A stretch of 64,000 nt of DNA. Source: Azoarcus indigens (GTDB lineage Bacteria > Pseudomonadota > Gammaproteobacteria > Burkholderiales > Rhodocyclaceae). The translations under genes were made by a program, and so were the position numbers. The notes beneath the pieces were generated by a model. That model ran no database searches, was not told where the DNA came from, and was given only the letters and a program-made list of their open reading frames with translations. The stretch spans positions 496,001-560,000 of the forward strand of contig NZ_SNVV01000001.1 in the NCBI RefSeq assembly GCF_004361735.1, written 5' to 3'. Of this stretch, positions 31,386 through 39,717 are shown piece after piece (position 1 is the stretch's first letter; each line of letters starts with the position of its first letter).

Positions 31386-32228
31386 TTATTCCCGGTAGGT
31401 GACGGCGCGCGCGAGGCGGGCCAGCAAGGTGTCCAGCGCCATGCCGATCAGGCCGATGAAGAGGATGGCGCTGATGATGTTGGCGATGGAGAGGTTGTTC
31501 CACTCGTTCCACACGAAGTAGCCGATGCCGGTGCCGCCGACCAGCATCTCGGCGGCGACGATGACCAGCCAGGCGATGCCGATGGAGATGCGCATGCCGG
31601 TCATGATGGTGGGCGCGGCCGCCGGCAGGATGACCTGGAAGGCGGTGCGCAGCCGCGACACCTCCAGCGTGCGGGCGACGTTGAGCCAGTCGCGGCGCAC
31701 GCCGGCGACGCCGAAGGCGGTGTTCACCAGCATCGGCCACAGCGAGCAGATGAAGATGACGAAGATGGCGGAGATGCCGGAATCCTTGATGGTGTAGAGC
31801 GCCAGCGGCATCCAGGCCAGCGGCGACACCGGCTTCAGCACCTGGATGAAGGGGTCCAGCGCCTTGTAGATCAGCGGCGACATGCCGATCACGAAGCCCA
31901 GCGGAATCGCCACCAGCGCCGCCAGGCCGAAGCCCAGCAGCACCCGGCCGATGGAGTAAAGCAGCTGGATGCCGATGCCCTTGTCGTTGGTGCCGCGGTC
32001 GTAGAAGGGATCGGACAGGTGCTCCCACAGCTTGGCGCCGACCTCGCCCGGCGTCGGCATGGCCGACTTGGCGCCGGTGGAGGCGGCCTGCCCGACCAGG
32101 GCGGCGTACTCGGAATCCACCGTGGCCTCGGCGGCCGGCTGGTAGGTGGCGAGGTACCAGACGCCGACGAGCAGCGCGAGGAAGAGCGCCGACAGCAGCG
32201 GCGCCAGCCAGGGTCGGGCGGACCTCAT
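31386..32228 (-). CDS. ABC transporter permease, nitrate/cyanate type (NrtB/CynB-like)
   Basis: Inner-membrane permease of 280 residues with about six helices. The BPD_transp_1 EAA-like loop appears as LEVSRLRTAFQVILPAAAPTIMTGMRISIG (seen as FQVILPAAAPTIMTGMRI). An N-terminal segment of ~60 residues between the first and second helix faces the periplasm, as in NrtB. It is flanked by its binding protein (3 bp) and ATPase genes. Confidence 0.92.
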   Translation of the reverse strand: MRSARPWLAPLLSALFLALLVGVWYLATYQPAAEATVDSEYAALVGQAASTGAKSAMPTPGEVGAKLWEHLSDPFYDRGTNDKGIGIQLLYSIGRVLLGFGLAALVAIPLGFVIGMSPLIYKALDPFIQVLKPVSPLAWMPLALYTIKDSGISAIFVIFICSLWPMLVNTAFGVAGVRRDWLNVARTLEVSRLRTAFQVILPAAAPTIMTGMRISIGIAWLVIVAAEMLVGGTGIGYFVWNEWNNLSIANIISAILFIGLIGMALDTLLARLARAVTYRE

Positions 32229-32231
32229 GGC

Positions 32232-33593
32232 TCAGCTCCGCTTGATGGCGAAGCTGTCGACGTAGGCCGCCGGCTGCTTCGGGTCGAAGGTCTTGCCCAT
32301 GACGACGATGGGCCTGGCCGGATCGGCGGCGGGCATGCCCAGCTCCTTCATCAGGCGGGCGGCGTCGGTGGCGAGGAAGACGTCCTTCGCCACCTTGGCG
32401 TAATCCACCTCGCCCTTGAGCTGCCCCCAGCGCTTCATCTGGGTGAGGATCCACACCGCGAAGCTGTCGTAGGGGAAGGGGTCGAAGTCGATGCGGTTGG
32501 GGTCCTTCTTCACGTTGCCCAGGCCATCGGCATAGGTGCCGGTGAGCACCTGCTCCACCACCGTCACCGGCTGGTTGAGGTAGTTGGCCGGGGCGATGGC
32601 GGCGGCGATCTCCTTGCGGTTCTCGGCCTTGCGGGCGTAGGCGGTGGCGTCGAGGATGGACTTCAGCAGCGCGTGGTAGGTGTTGGGGTTCTGGGCGACG
32701 AACTCCTTGCTGGCGGAGAACACGCAGCAGGGGTGGCCGTCCCAGATCTCCTTCGACAGGGTATGGATGAAGCCGACGCCGTCATACACCGCGCGCTGGT
32801 TCACCGGGTCGGGGGCGAGGAAGCCGTCGATGTTGTCGGCGCGCAGGTTGGCCACCATCTCCGGCGGCGGCACCGAGCGGATCTGCACGTCGCGGTCCGG
32901 GTCCAGGCCGTGCTCCGCCAGGTAGTAGCGCAGCAGGTAGTTGTGCATCGAGTAGTCGAAGGGCACGGCGAACTTGAAGCCCTTCCAGTCCTTGGGATCG
33001 CGCTTGTCCTTGTGCTTCATCGCCAGCGTGATGGCCTGGCCGTTGATGTTCTCCACCGCCGGCGCGGTCCAGGGAATCGGGTTGGAGCCGGTGCCGGTGG
33101 AGATGGCCAGCGGCATCGGCGACAGCATGTGGGCGGCGTCGTACTCCTTGGCCAGCGCCTTGTCGCGTATCACCGCCCAGCCGGCGGTCTTCACCACTTC
33201 CACGTCCAGGCCGTACTTGGAGTAGAAGCCCAGCGGGTGAGCCATGATGATGGGCGTGGCGCAGGTGATGGGAATGAAGCCCACCTTCAGCTTGGTCTTC
33301 TCCAGCGCGCCGGCGCCCTGGGCGAAGGCCTCCTTCGCCAGCCCCAGCGGGAACAGGGTGGAGACGGCGGCCAGCGCGGTGCCGGCGCCCACCGCCCGCA
33401 GGAAGCCGCGGCGCATCTCGTCCTGCGGGAACAGCGCGCGCATCACCGCGCCTTCCACCACGCGGTCCTGCAGCTGGCGCGCTTCCAGCGCCTCGGCATG
33501 GTCGTGCTCGGCCTGGCTGGCGTGGCGGCCGCAGGCGCAGCCGCCGCGGTGCAGGCGCACCCGGTGATCGAAGGGATTGCGGAAAGCGGACAT
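32232..33593 (-). CDS. NrtA/CynA-family substrate-binding protein with Cys/His N-terminal extension and Tat signal
   Basis: Binding protein of 453 residues for the adjacent ABC importer. The mature part is NrtA-like (FIPITCATPIIMAHPLGFYSK; AHMLSPMPLAIS; AVPFDYSMHNYLLRYYLAEHGL; IHTLSKEIWDGHPCCVF). Unusually, ~60 residues precede the signal: they contain a GCACGRHASQAEH motif (residues 18-30). The signal itself is twin-arginine type, RRGFLRAVGAGTALAAVST, from residue 61. Tat export of a folded protein with a Cys/His tail suggests a bound cofactor or a quality-control handle. The motif recurs in the second binding protein at 38.3 kb. Confidence 0.88.
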   Translation of the reverse strand: MSAFRNPFDHRVRLHRGGCACGRHASQAEHDHAEALEARQLQDRVVEGAVMRALFPQDEMRRGFLRAVGAGTALAAVSTLFPLGLAKEAFAQGAGALEKTKLKVGFIPITCATPIIMAHPLGFYSKYGLDVEVVKTAGWAVIRDKALAKEYDAAHMLSPMPLAISTGTGSNPIPWTAPAVENINGQAITLAMKHKDKRDPKDWKGFKFAVPFDYSMHNYLLRYYLAEHGLDPDRDVQIRSVPPPEMVANLRADNIDGFLAPDPVNQRAVYDGVGFIHTLSKEIWDGHPCCVFSASKEFVAQNPNTYHALLKSILDATAYARKAENRKEIAAAIAPANYLNQPVTVVEQVLTGTYADGLGNVKKDPNRIDFDPFPYDSFAVWILTQMKRWGQLKGEVDYAKVAKDVFLATDAARLMKELGMPAADPARPIVVMGKTFDPKQPAAYVDSFAIKRS

Positions 33594-33613
33594 GGGGGGC
33601 TCCTTGTGAAGGT

Positions 33614-34333
33614 TCAGGCGGACTTCAACAGCGGGGAAAGGGAAACGGGCTGGGATGCGGACTGAGCGGCGGGCGCGCCAGCGGCGTATTCGATGTCGTG
33701 GGCGTAACTGTCGTAGCCGCGCTGGTATTCCATGACGCGCGCCACTTCGCGCACGAAGCCTTCGTCGTAGCCGGCGCGGCGCAGCAGGTGCAGGCCCAGC
33801 TCCACGCCGGCGCTCATGCCGCCGGCGGTGACGAGGCGGCCGGCATCCACCACCCGCGCATGGCTCACCCGGCAGCCGGGGGCGAGTTCAGCCAGGCGGT
33901 CTATTGGCGTCTTGCCCAGGTGGGAGGCCTCGTAGCGATCCGGCTCCTTGCGGTTGGTGGCCGGCAGGCCGTCGAGCAGGCCCATGCGGCCATACACCCA
34001 CGAGCCGGTGCCCACGCTGGCGAGCAGGCAGTCCTCCGGCAGGCTGCGGATGTAGTCGTGCAGGCGGCGGTTGTGCATTTCCTGGCGCACACCGGGGCCG
34101 CCGGGCAGCAGCAACGCGTCCATCGCCGGGTTCTCGGCCAGGGCGTAGGCGGGCTGCACGGTGAGGCCGGCGCGGGTGCTCACCGGGCGGGCGCCCTCGG
34201 CGAGGATGAAGACCTGCAGCTCCGGGTCGAAGCGCTGGGCGGCGGCGAACACGCCGCAGGGGCCGGCGTAGTCGGCGATCTCGGCGTCGCGGAAGAGATA
34301 GACGCCCAGTCTGAAACCCGGCTTGCGCAGCAT
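33614..34333 (-). CDS. DJ-1/PfpI-superfamily protein lacking the nucleophilic cysteine
   Basis: A 239-residue protein of the GATase1-like DJ-1/PfpI superfamily: LGVYLFRDAEIADYAGPCGVFAAA, MDALLLPGGPG and MGLLDGLPATNR. Relatives include isonitrile hydratase, where a Cys in a VCTG elbow is the nucleophile. Here that residue is Gly (VGTG, residues 107-110) and the following ATTHW motif reads ATNRK, so hydratase activity of the usual kind is unlikely. It is the first gene of the pfpI-like-SBP-permease-ATPase-cynS unit. A regulatory or binding role is possible. Confidence 0.82.
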   Translation of the reverse strand: MLRKPGFRLGVYLFRDAEIADYAGPCGVFAAAQRFDPELQVFILAEGARPVSTRAGLTVQPAYALAENPAMDALLLPGGPGVRQEMHNRRLHDYIRSLPEDCLLASVGTGSWVYGRMGLLDGLPATNRKEPDRYEASHLGKTPIDRLAELAPGCRVSHARVVDAGRLVTAGGMSAGVELGLHLLRRAGYDEGFVREVARVMEYQRGYDSYAHDIEYAAGAPAAQSASQPVSLSPLLKSA

Positions 34334-34419
34334 GACGGCCCGCCCCTTGCAGCAACATTCGATGGGGCGATGGTGCCGGCGGGAAGCGGGGCTGGGTATC
34401 GTGGCTGTCGTGATCCTGC

Positions 34420-34437
34420 TGTAGTGCTGGCACTACA
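34420..34437. promoter_or_regulatory. 18-bp palindrome between the DJ-1-like and sigma54-activator genes
   Basis: TGTAGTGC-TG-GCACTACA is a perfect 8-bp inverted repeat in the divergent spacer, 33 bp before the GTG start of the activator and ~87 bp before the DJ-1-like start. It is a candidate operator for autoregulation or for the minus arm. No sigma54-type promoter was found next to it. Confidence 0.5.
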
Positions 34438-34469
34438 CGCTGTGGTCGCCGGCGCGGGCGCGGCCGGCG

Positions 34470-36110
34470 GTGGCAACCGCTACACTGGTTCCACCGCTGC
34501 CACCGGAGCCGCCCTTGAGCCCTGACCGCCCCGCCGCCAGCCCCGGCACCACCCCGGCGCGACCGCAGGGCTGGGCCGAACACGAATTGCTGGTGATCCA
34601 GGGCGCGGTGCGCATGCTCGGCCGCAGCCTGGACCCCGCGCCGGCAATCCGCGAGATCCTCCACCTCGCCTCCGAATTCCTCGGCCTCAACCGCGGCCGC
34701 CTGGTGCTGTGGGACGAAACCCGCGGCGCCCTCGCCATCCGCCACAGTTACGGCCTTACCCGCGAAGAAGCCGCCGCCGGGGTGTTCGCCCCCGGCGAGG
34801 GCGTCACCGGCGGCGTCTATCTCACCGGCGAAGCCGCGGTGATCCAGGATGTAGACGCCGAAGCGCGCTTTCTCTTCCGCTCCGTGCCGCGCCACCGCCT
34901 GCCGCCGGAGACGGTGGCCTACATCGCCCTGCCGGTGCTGCACGACGCCCGTGTCGTCGGCGTGCTCGGCGTGCACCGCCTGCGCCGCCGCGACCGCGGT
35001 CTGGCCGAGGATCTGCGCCTGCTCGGCATCCTCGTCGCCCTCGTCGGCCAGTTGCTGGAGCTCGAACGCCACGTCGCCGCCCGCACCGCCGCGCTGGAAC
35101 GCGAGAACCGCGCGCTGAAAGAAGAGCTGGAGCGTGCCGCCGCCACCGCCCATGCCGCGGGCATCGTCGGCGAATCGCCGGCGCTGCTGGCCGCGCTGCG
35201 CCAGATCGAACGCGTCGCCGACACCGATGCCACCCTGCTGCTGCTGGGCGAATCCGGCACCGGCAAGGAACTGGTGGCGCGCGCAGCGCACCTGATGTCG
35301 CGCCGCCGCGACCGCCCCTTCATCAAGCTCAACTGCGCGGCCTTGCCCGAAACCCTGTTCGAGGCCGAACTGTTCGGCCACGAGAAAGGCGCCTACACCG
35401 GCGCCGCCGGCGCCCGCGCGGGCAAATTCGAGCTCGCCGATGGCGGTACCCTGTTTCTCGACGAGATCGGCGAGATGCCGCTGGCACTGCAGGCCAAACT
35501 GCTGCGGGCGCTGCAGGAGCGCGTGGTGGAACGCCTCGGCGGCCACCGCGAACGCCCGGTGGACGTACGCATCGTCGCCGCCACCAACCAGGACCTGCAG
35601 GCCCGGGTCCAGGCCGGCCTGTTCCGCCTCGACCTGTTCTACCGCCTCAATGTCGTGCCACTGACGCTGCCGCCGCTGCGCGACCGCCAGGCCGACATCC
35701 CGGCCCTGGTGCGCCACTTCCTCAACCGCTTCAACCAGCAGCATCAGCGCGCCGCCAGCCTGGCGCCGGCGGCCATGGCGGACCTCGCCGCCTATGCCTG
35801 GCCGGGCAACGTACGCCAGTTGCAGAACGTCATCGAGCGCATGGTGCTGCTCCAGCCCGATACCCGAGCGCTGGACCGCGAAGCCGTGCTCGCCGCGCTC
35901 GCCGCCGAGCCCGCCTCTCCCCCTGCCGCCAGCCCCGCGCGCCGCCCCGCCGGCCCGCGCGGCTACCGCTATGTCGCCGAAGACGAGCGCCCACGCATCG
36001 AAGCCGCGCTGCGCGAGACCCACGGCAACAAGTCGGCCGCCGCCCAGCGCCTGGGGCTCAGCCTGCGCCAGTTGCAATACCGCATGCAGATCCTGGCCAT
36101 CCCCGGCTGA
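34470..36110 (+). CDS. Sigma54-dependent transcriptional activator, NifA-like (GAF-AAA-HTH)
   Basis: A 546-residue enhancer-binding protein. An N-terminal GAF sensor domain (roughly residues 40-195, [24 protein letters not shown]) is followed by a coiled linker. The AAA+ domain has Walker A GESGTGKE, the sigma54-contacting loop in [31 protein letters not shown] (GAYTGA) and Walker [10 protein letters not shown] Fis-type HTH ends the protein ([23 protein letters not shown]). The start is a GTG at 34470; a TTG 45 bp downstream is an alternative. It sits between two divergent arms and probably drives the plus-arm sigma54 promoter at 36241. Its ligand is unknown. Confidence 0.9.
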   Translation: MATATLVPPLPPEPPLSPDRPAASPGTTPARPQGWAEHELLVIQGAVRMLGRSLDPAPAIREILHLASEFLGLNRGRLVLWDETRGALAIRHSYGLTREEAAAGVFAPGEGVTGGVYLTGEAAVIQDVDAEARFLFRSVPRHRLPPETVAYIALPVLHDARVVGVLGVHRLRRRDRGLAEDLRLLGILVALVGQLLELERHVAARTAALERENRALKEELERAAATAHAAGIVGESPALLAALRQIERVADTDATLLLLGESGTGKELVARAAHLMSRRRDRPFIKLNCAALPETLFEAELFGHEKGAYTGAAGARAGKFELADGGTLFLDEIGEMPLALQAKLLRALQERVVERLGGHRERPVDVRIVAATNQDLQARVQAGLFRLDLFYRLNVVPLTLPPLRDRQADIPALVRHFLNRFNQQHQRAASLAPAAMADLAAYAWPGNVRQLQNVIERMVLLQPDTRALDREAVLAALAAEPASPPAASPARRPAGPRGYRYVAEDERPRIEAALRETHGNKSAAAQRLGLSLRQLQYRMQILAIPG

Positions 36111-36122
36111 GCCTGGGGCAAA

Positions 36123-36155
36123 CAATTCGAATTGTGTACACCGCAATGTGTACAC
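36123..36155 (+). promoter_or_regulatory. Candidate enhancer (UAS) for the sigma54 activator
   Basis: The palindrome CAATTCGAATTG (36123-36134) abuts two direct copies of the 8-bp palindrome GTGTACAC (36134-36141 and 36148-36155), 14 bp centre to centre. They lie 86-118 bp upstream of the -24 box, the typical distance for an enhancer-binding protein. Confidence 0.6.
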
Positions 36156-36240
36156 GCAGGCTCCGCCCCACCCCTTGCCACACCACGGACCTTTCCACAA
36201 TGCATTGAAACAGCAGCCCTTTTCTCCTCCAGCCGGCGAC

Positions 36241-36256
36241 TGGCACCGCGCTTGCA
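36241..36256 (+). promoter_or_regulatory. Sigma54 (-24/-12) promoter of the OsmC-flavoprotein-rubredoxin operon
   Basis: TGGCACCGCGCTTGCA matches the TGGCAC-N5-TTGCA consensus fully, with correct GG/GC spacing. It lies ~75 bp upstream of the OsmC-family start. Confidence 0.85.
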
Positions 36257-36330
36257 ATGAGACCCCGGCAAGCCCTGCCTGCCCGGCAGCCTGCCGGGCC
36301 TGGCCCAAACGAACTGGAAGGAGATCAAGG

Positions 36331-36879
36331 ATGAACGACGTCGCCGCCCCCACCACCGTCAAGACCCAGCTCAAGCCCATAGACCGCGACGGCCTGCTCG
36401 CCTTCGCCGCCAAGGGCCGCGGCAACCCCTGCGCCCAGGGCACGATGAAGGTCCACACCGTGGCAGACGGCCAGTTCCGCAACCTCAGCTACGTCGGCGA
36501 ACACGCGCCGGTGGTGGTCGATGAACCGCTGCACCTGTTCGGCCAGGACACCGCCCCGGCCCCCTCCGAAGTGCTGCTCGCCGCGCTCGGCGCCTGCCTC
36601 TCGGTCGGCATCCAGGCGGTGGCCACGTGGAAGCAGGTGGAACTGCACAGACTGGAACTATTCCTCGAAGGCGACATCGGCAACCCCGCCGCCTGGGGCG
36701 CCGGCGGCGCCGAGAAAACCCCGGAGGCCATGGGCTTCCAGGCCGTGCGGGTGAAGGTGGTGGTGGAGGGCGACGCCAGCCCCCAAGCGCTGGACGAGAT
36801 CGTGCGCCACGCCAACTTCTTCTCCCCGGTGGCGAACAGCTTCCGCAACCCCATCCCGATGACGGTGGCCCTGGCCTGA
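36331..36879 (+). CDS. OsmC-family protein
   Basis: A 182-residue OsmC/Ohr-superfamily protein. It contains GNPCAQGTMKVHTVADGQFR, the APSEVLLAALGACLSVGIQAVA helix with Cys89, and a C-terminal FSPVANSFRNPIPMTVAL strand. Classical members reduce organic hydroperoxides with two Cys; candidates here are Cys34 and Cys89, though spacing is not the canonical Ohr pattern. An AAGGAGA ribosome site precedes the start. It is first in the sigma54-driven operon, so in this context it may protect or act on an intermediate of the flavoprotein reaction. Confidence 0.83.
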   Translation: MNDVAAPTTVKTQLKPIDRDGLLAFAAKGRGNPCAQGTMKVHTVADGQFRNLSYVGEHAPVVVDEPLHLFGQDTAPAPSEVLLAALGACLSVGIQAVATWKQVELHRLELFLEGDIGNPAAWGAGGAEKTPEAMGFQAVRVKVVVEGDASPQALDEIVRHANFFSPVANSFRNPIPMTVALA

Positions 36880-36961
36880 CCCCGCCCGTGCGGACCGCCA
36901 CCAGCGGTCCGCTCCTCTCCTGCCAAGCAACGGCGCGCAGCGCGGCGCCGGAGGACACCCC

Positions 36962-38104
36962 ATGCCCACGACCCAAGCCCCCGCAACCCCGTCCGCCAGC
37001 GGCGAGCTCGGCGCCCTGCGCGCCCTCATAGACCGCGAACTGCCGCCGCTGGTGGCCAGCATCGACCGCGAAGCCGCCTACCCCGCCGAACTGCTGCGCC
37101 AGTTGGGCGCCCTCGGCGGCTTCGGCGGCGTGGTGGCGCCCGAGTACGGCGGCAACGGCCTGGGCTTGTGGCACACCGTGCAGGTCATGGAAGCGGCCTC
37201 GCGCCACTGCCTGTCCACCGGCTTCCTGGTGTGGTGCCAGAGCGCCGCCGCGCGCTACCTGCAGCTCTCCGACAACACCGCCGCCAAGGCAGCGTGGCTA
37301 CCGCGCATCGCCAGCGGTGCGGTCATGGCCGGCACCGGCCTGTCGAACACGATGAAATCGGCCGACGGCATCGAAGCCTTCCGCCTGTCCGCGCGGCGCG
37401 TGGCCGGCGGCTACCTGATCGACGGCGTGCTGCCCTGGGTCTCCAATCTCGGCGCCGACCATGTCTTCATCACCGGCTGCCCGGCCGAAGACGGCAAGCT
37501 GGTGTTCTTCCTGGTGGACTGCGCCGCCGACGCCGTCCGGCTGGTGGACTGCGCCCACTTCGCCGCCCTCGACGGCACCCGCACCCTCGCCTGCCACTTC
37601 AAGGCCAGCTTCATCGCCGACGCCGCCGTGCTCGCCCACCCGGACGAGGGCCGCGCCTACCTGCGCCGCATCAAGCCCGGCATGATCCTGGCGCAGATGG
37701 GCATGGGCCTGGGCCTGGCCGCCGGCTGCGCGGCGCTGATGCACGAAGCCAACCGCAACCTGGCCCACGTCAACCGCTACCTCGACGACCAGGTGGAAGA
37801 CATCGAGCTGGCCATCGCCAGCGCCGCCGACACCACCCGCCGCCTGGCCGCCGCGCTGGCCGGGAACCCGCAGGCCGACATCGTCCCCGACATCCTGCGC
37901 CTGCGCGCCGCCGGCGGCGAACTCGCGCTGCGCGCGGCCAATGCCGCCATGCTGCACCAAGGCGCGCGCGGCTACCTGATGCGCAACCCGGCACAACGCC
38001 GCCTGCGCGAAGCCTACTTCGTCGCCATCGTCACTCCTGCGATCAAACACCTGCGCCGCGAAATCGCCCGCCTCGAAGCGGCCGCCGCGCCCGCCGCCGC
38101 CTGA
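36962..38104 (+). CDS. Acyl-CoA dehydrogenase-family flavoprotein
   Basis: A 380-residue protein of the acyl-CoA dehydrogenase fold: GFGGVVAPEYGGNGLG, MAGTGLSNTMKSADGIEAF, GVLPWVSNLGADHVFI, and C-terminal helices with AANAAMLHQGARGYLM. The family also includes FMN-dependent monooxygenases (DszC/nitroalkane-oxidase-like). The catalytic Glu of CoA dehydrogenases was not evident at the usual place near the C-terminus, so an oxygenase or oxidase role is possible. The following rubredoxin is a probable electron partner. Spacing is 82 bp from the OsmC gene and 26 bp to rubredoxin. Confidence 0.85.
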   Translation: MPTTQAPATPSASGELGALRALIDRELPPLVASIDREAAYPAELLRQLGALGGFGGVVAPEYGGNGLGLWHTVQVMEAASRHCLSTGFLVWCQSAAARYLQLSDNTAAKAAWLPRIASGAVMAGTGLSNTMKSADGIEAFRLSARRVAGGYLIDGVLPWVSNLGADHVFITGCPAEDGKLVFFLVDCAADAVRLVDCAHFAALDGTRTLACHFKASFIADAAVLAHPDEGRAYLRRIKPGMILAQMGMGLGLAAGCAALMHEANRNLAHVNRYLDDQVEDIELAIASAADTTRRLAAALAGNPQADIVPDILRLRAAGGELALRAANAAMLHQGARGYLMRNPAQRRLREAYFVAIVTPAIKHLRREIARLEAAAAPAAA

Positions 38105-38130
38105 CCCATCCCCCGCCCGAGAGCCCGCAG

Positions 38131-38325
38131 ATGACCACTCCACCTCCCACCGCCACCACCGCCCGCCAATGGCTGTGCCGCACCTGCGGCCTGGTATACG
38201 ACGAAGACGAAGGCATGCCCGAGCACGGCCTCGCCGCCGGCACCCGTTTCGAAGACATCCCCGACGACTGGTACTGCCCCGAGTGCGGCGTCGGCAAGGG
38301 CGACTTCGAAGCGCTCGAATTCTGA
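38131..38325 (+). CDS. Rubredoxin
   Basis: A small one-iron electron carrier of 64 residues. The two CxxC iron ligands are Cys16/Cys19 (LCRTCGLVYDEDEG) and Cys49/Cys52 (DDWYCPECGVGKGDF). It starts at 38131 and lies between the flavoprotein and the second binding protein. Its location argues that the flavoprotein needs an electron donor or acceptor. Confidence 0.95.
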   Translation: MTTPPPTATTARQWLCRTCGLVYDEDEGMPEHGLAAGTRFEDIPDDWYCPECGVGKGDFEALEF

Positions 38326-38346
38326 TCCCCCACGGAGAACGACGCG

Positions 38347-39678
38347 ATGGCCGCCTTCGACGACCCTTTCGACCCCGACCGCACCCTGCACGGGTGCAGC
38401 TGCGGACATCACCGCAGCCAGGCCGAGCACGACGCCGCCGCCGCCCCGCCCGCCGACGCCGAACAAGCCCTGAGCCGCGCGGTGCAGGCCGGCGTGATGC
38501 GCGCGCTGTTCCCCGACGACGCGCTGCGCCGCCGCTTCCTCAAGAGCGTGGGCGCGGGCACCGCGCTCGCCGCGGTGTCCACCTTCTTCCCCCTGGGCGC
38601 CGCCACCGCGCTGGCGCTGGAACGCGGCCCGCTGGAGAAGCGCGAGCTCAACATCGGCTTCCTCCCCATCACCTGCGCCACCCCGCTGGTGGCGGCCGAC
38701 CCGCTGGGCTTCTACGCCCGCGAAGGTCTCACCGTGTCCTTGATGAAGACCGCCGGCTGGGCGGTGGTGCGCGACAAGACCCTGGCCGGCGAATTCGACG
38801 CCGCCCACATGCTGTCGCCGATGCCGCTGGCCATCAGCCTGGGCCTGGGCGCCAGCCCGGTGCCGATGGTGATGCCGGCACTGGAAAACGTGAACGGCAA
38901 CGCCATCACCCTGGGCATCCAGCACAAGGACAAGCAGGACCCGAAGAGCTGGAAAGGCATGCGTTTCGCCATCCCTTTCGACTACTCCATGCACAATTTC
39001 CTGCTGCGCCACTTCCTCGCCGCCCACGGCCTGGACCCGGACCGCGACGTGCAACTGCGGGTGATGGCGCCGCCGGACATGGTCTCCAACCTGCGCTCGG
39101 GCAACATCGACGGCTTCATCGTCGCCGAACCCTTCAACCAGCGCGCGGTGTTCGACGGCGTCGGCTACATCCACACCCTCACCAGCGAGATCTGGGACAA
39201 ACACCCCTGCTGTGCCTTCGCCGCCACCGCCCGCTTCGCCCGCGAGCAGCCCAACACCTTCTCCGCCCTGTTCCGCGCCATCGTCACCTCCACCCTGCAC
39301 TGCTCGGACATGAACAACCGCAAGGCGGTGGCCGAGGCCATCGCCGGCCCCAATTACCTCAACCAGCCCGCCACGGTGCTGGAACAGGTCCTGCTGGGCC
39401 GCTTCGCCGACGGCCTCGGCAAGGTGCGCAACGAACCCGGCCGCATCGACTTCGACCCCTTCCCCTGGCAATCGATGGCGGTGTGGATGCTGGCCCAGAT
39501 GAAGCGCTGGGGCTACCTCAAGGGCGAGGTCGACTACCGCCAGGTGGCCGAACAGGTCTTTCTCGCCACCGATGCGCGCAAGCGCATGGCCGAACTCGGC
39601 TACGAGGTCCCGGCCAGCAACTACCGCAAGCACATCATCCTTGGCAAGACCTTCGACCCCGAGCGGCCGGAGGCCTGA
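38347..39678 (+). CDS. Second NrtA-like substrate-binding protein with Cys/His extension and Tat signal
   Basis: A 443-residue paralogue of the binding protein at 32.2-33.6 kb (same ITCATPL, AHMLSPMPLAIS, PFDYSMHNFLLRHFLAAHGLDPDRDV and GKTFDPERP blocks). Its N-terminus carries HGCSCGHHRSQAEH (residues 15-28) and a Tat motif RRRFLKSVGAGTALAAVST from residue 61, matching the first copy in spacing. It has no permease or ATPase beside it, so it may share the CynBD-like transporter or deliver a different ligand. It ends the sigma54 operon; a GC hairpin follows. Confidence 0.88.
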   Translation: MAAFDDPFDPDRTLHGCSCGHHRSQAEHDAAAAPPADAEQALSRAVQAGVMRALFPDDALRRRFLKSVGAGTALAAVSTFFPLGAATALALERGPLEKRELNIGFLPITCATPLVAADPLGFYAREGLTVSLMKTAGWAVVRDKTLAGEFDAAHMLSPMPLAISLGLGASPVPMVMPALENVNGNAITLGIQHKDKQDPKSWKGMRFAIPFDYSMHNFLLRHFLAAHGLDPDRDVQLRVMAPPDMVSNLRSGNIDGFIVAEPFNQRAVFDGVGYIHTLTSEIWDKHPCCAFAATARFAREQPNTFSALFRAIVTSTLHCSDMNNRKAVAEAIAGPNYLNQPATVLEQVLLGRFADGLGKVRNEPGRIDFDPFPWQSMAVWMLAQMKRWGYLKGEVDYRQVAEQVFLATDARKRMAELGYEVPASNYRKHIILGKTFDPERPEA

Positions 39679-39685
39679 AGCGGCA

Positions 39686-39705
39686 GGGGCGGCACCCGCC
39701 GCCCC
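39686..39705. terminator. GC hairpin between convergent genes
   Basis: GGGGCGGC / GCCGCCCC is a perfect 8-bp stem with an ACCC loop in the 39-bp convergent spacer. There is no T run on either side, so efficiency is uncertain. Confidence 0.45.
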
Positions 39706-39717
39706 ACACCGCCAGGC

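Noticed and set aside
34334-34469. Sigma54 promoter for the minus (cyanase) arm
   Set aside because: GG and GC elements with 10-base spacing could not be found on the minus strand; only a palindrome is seen.
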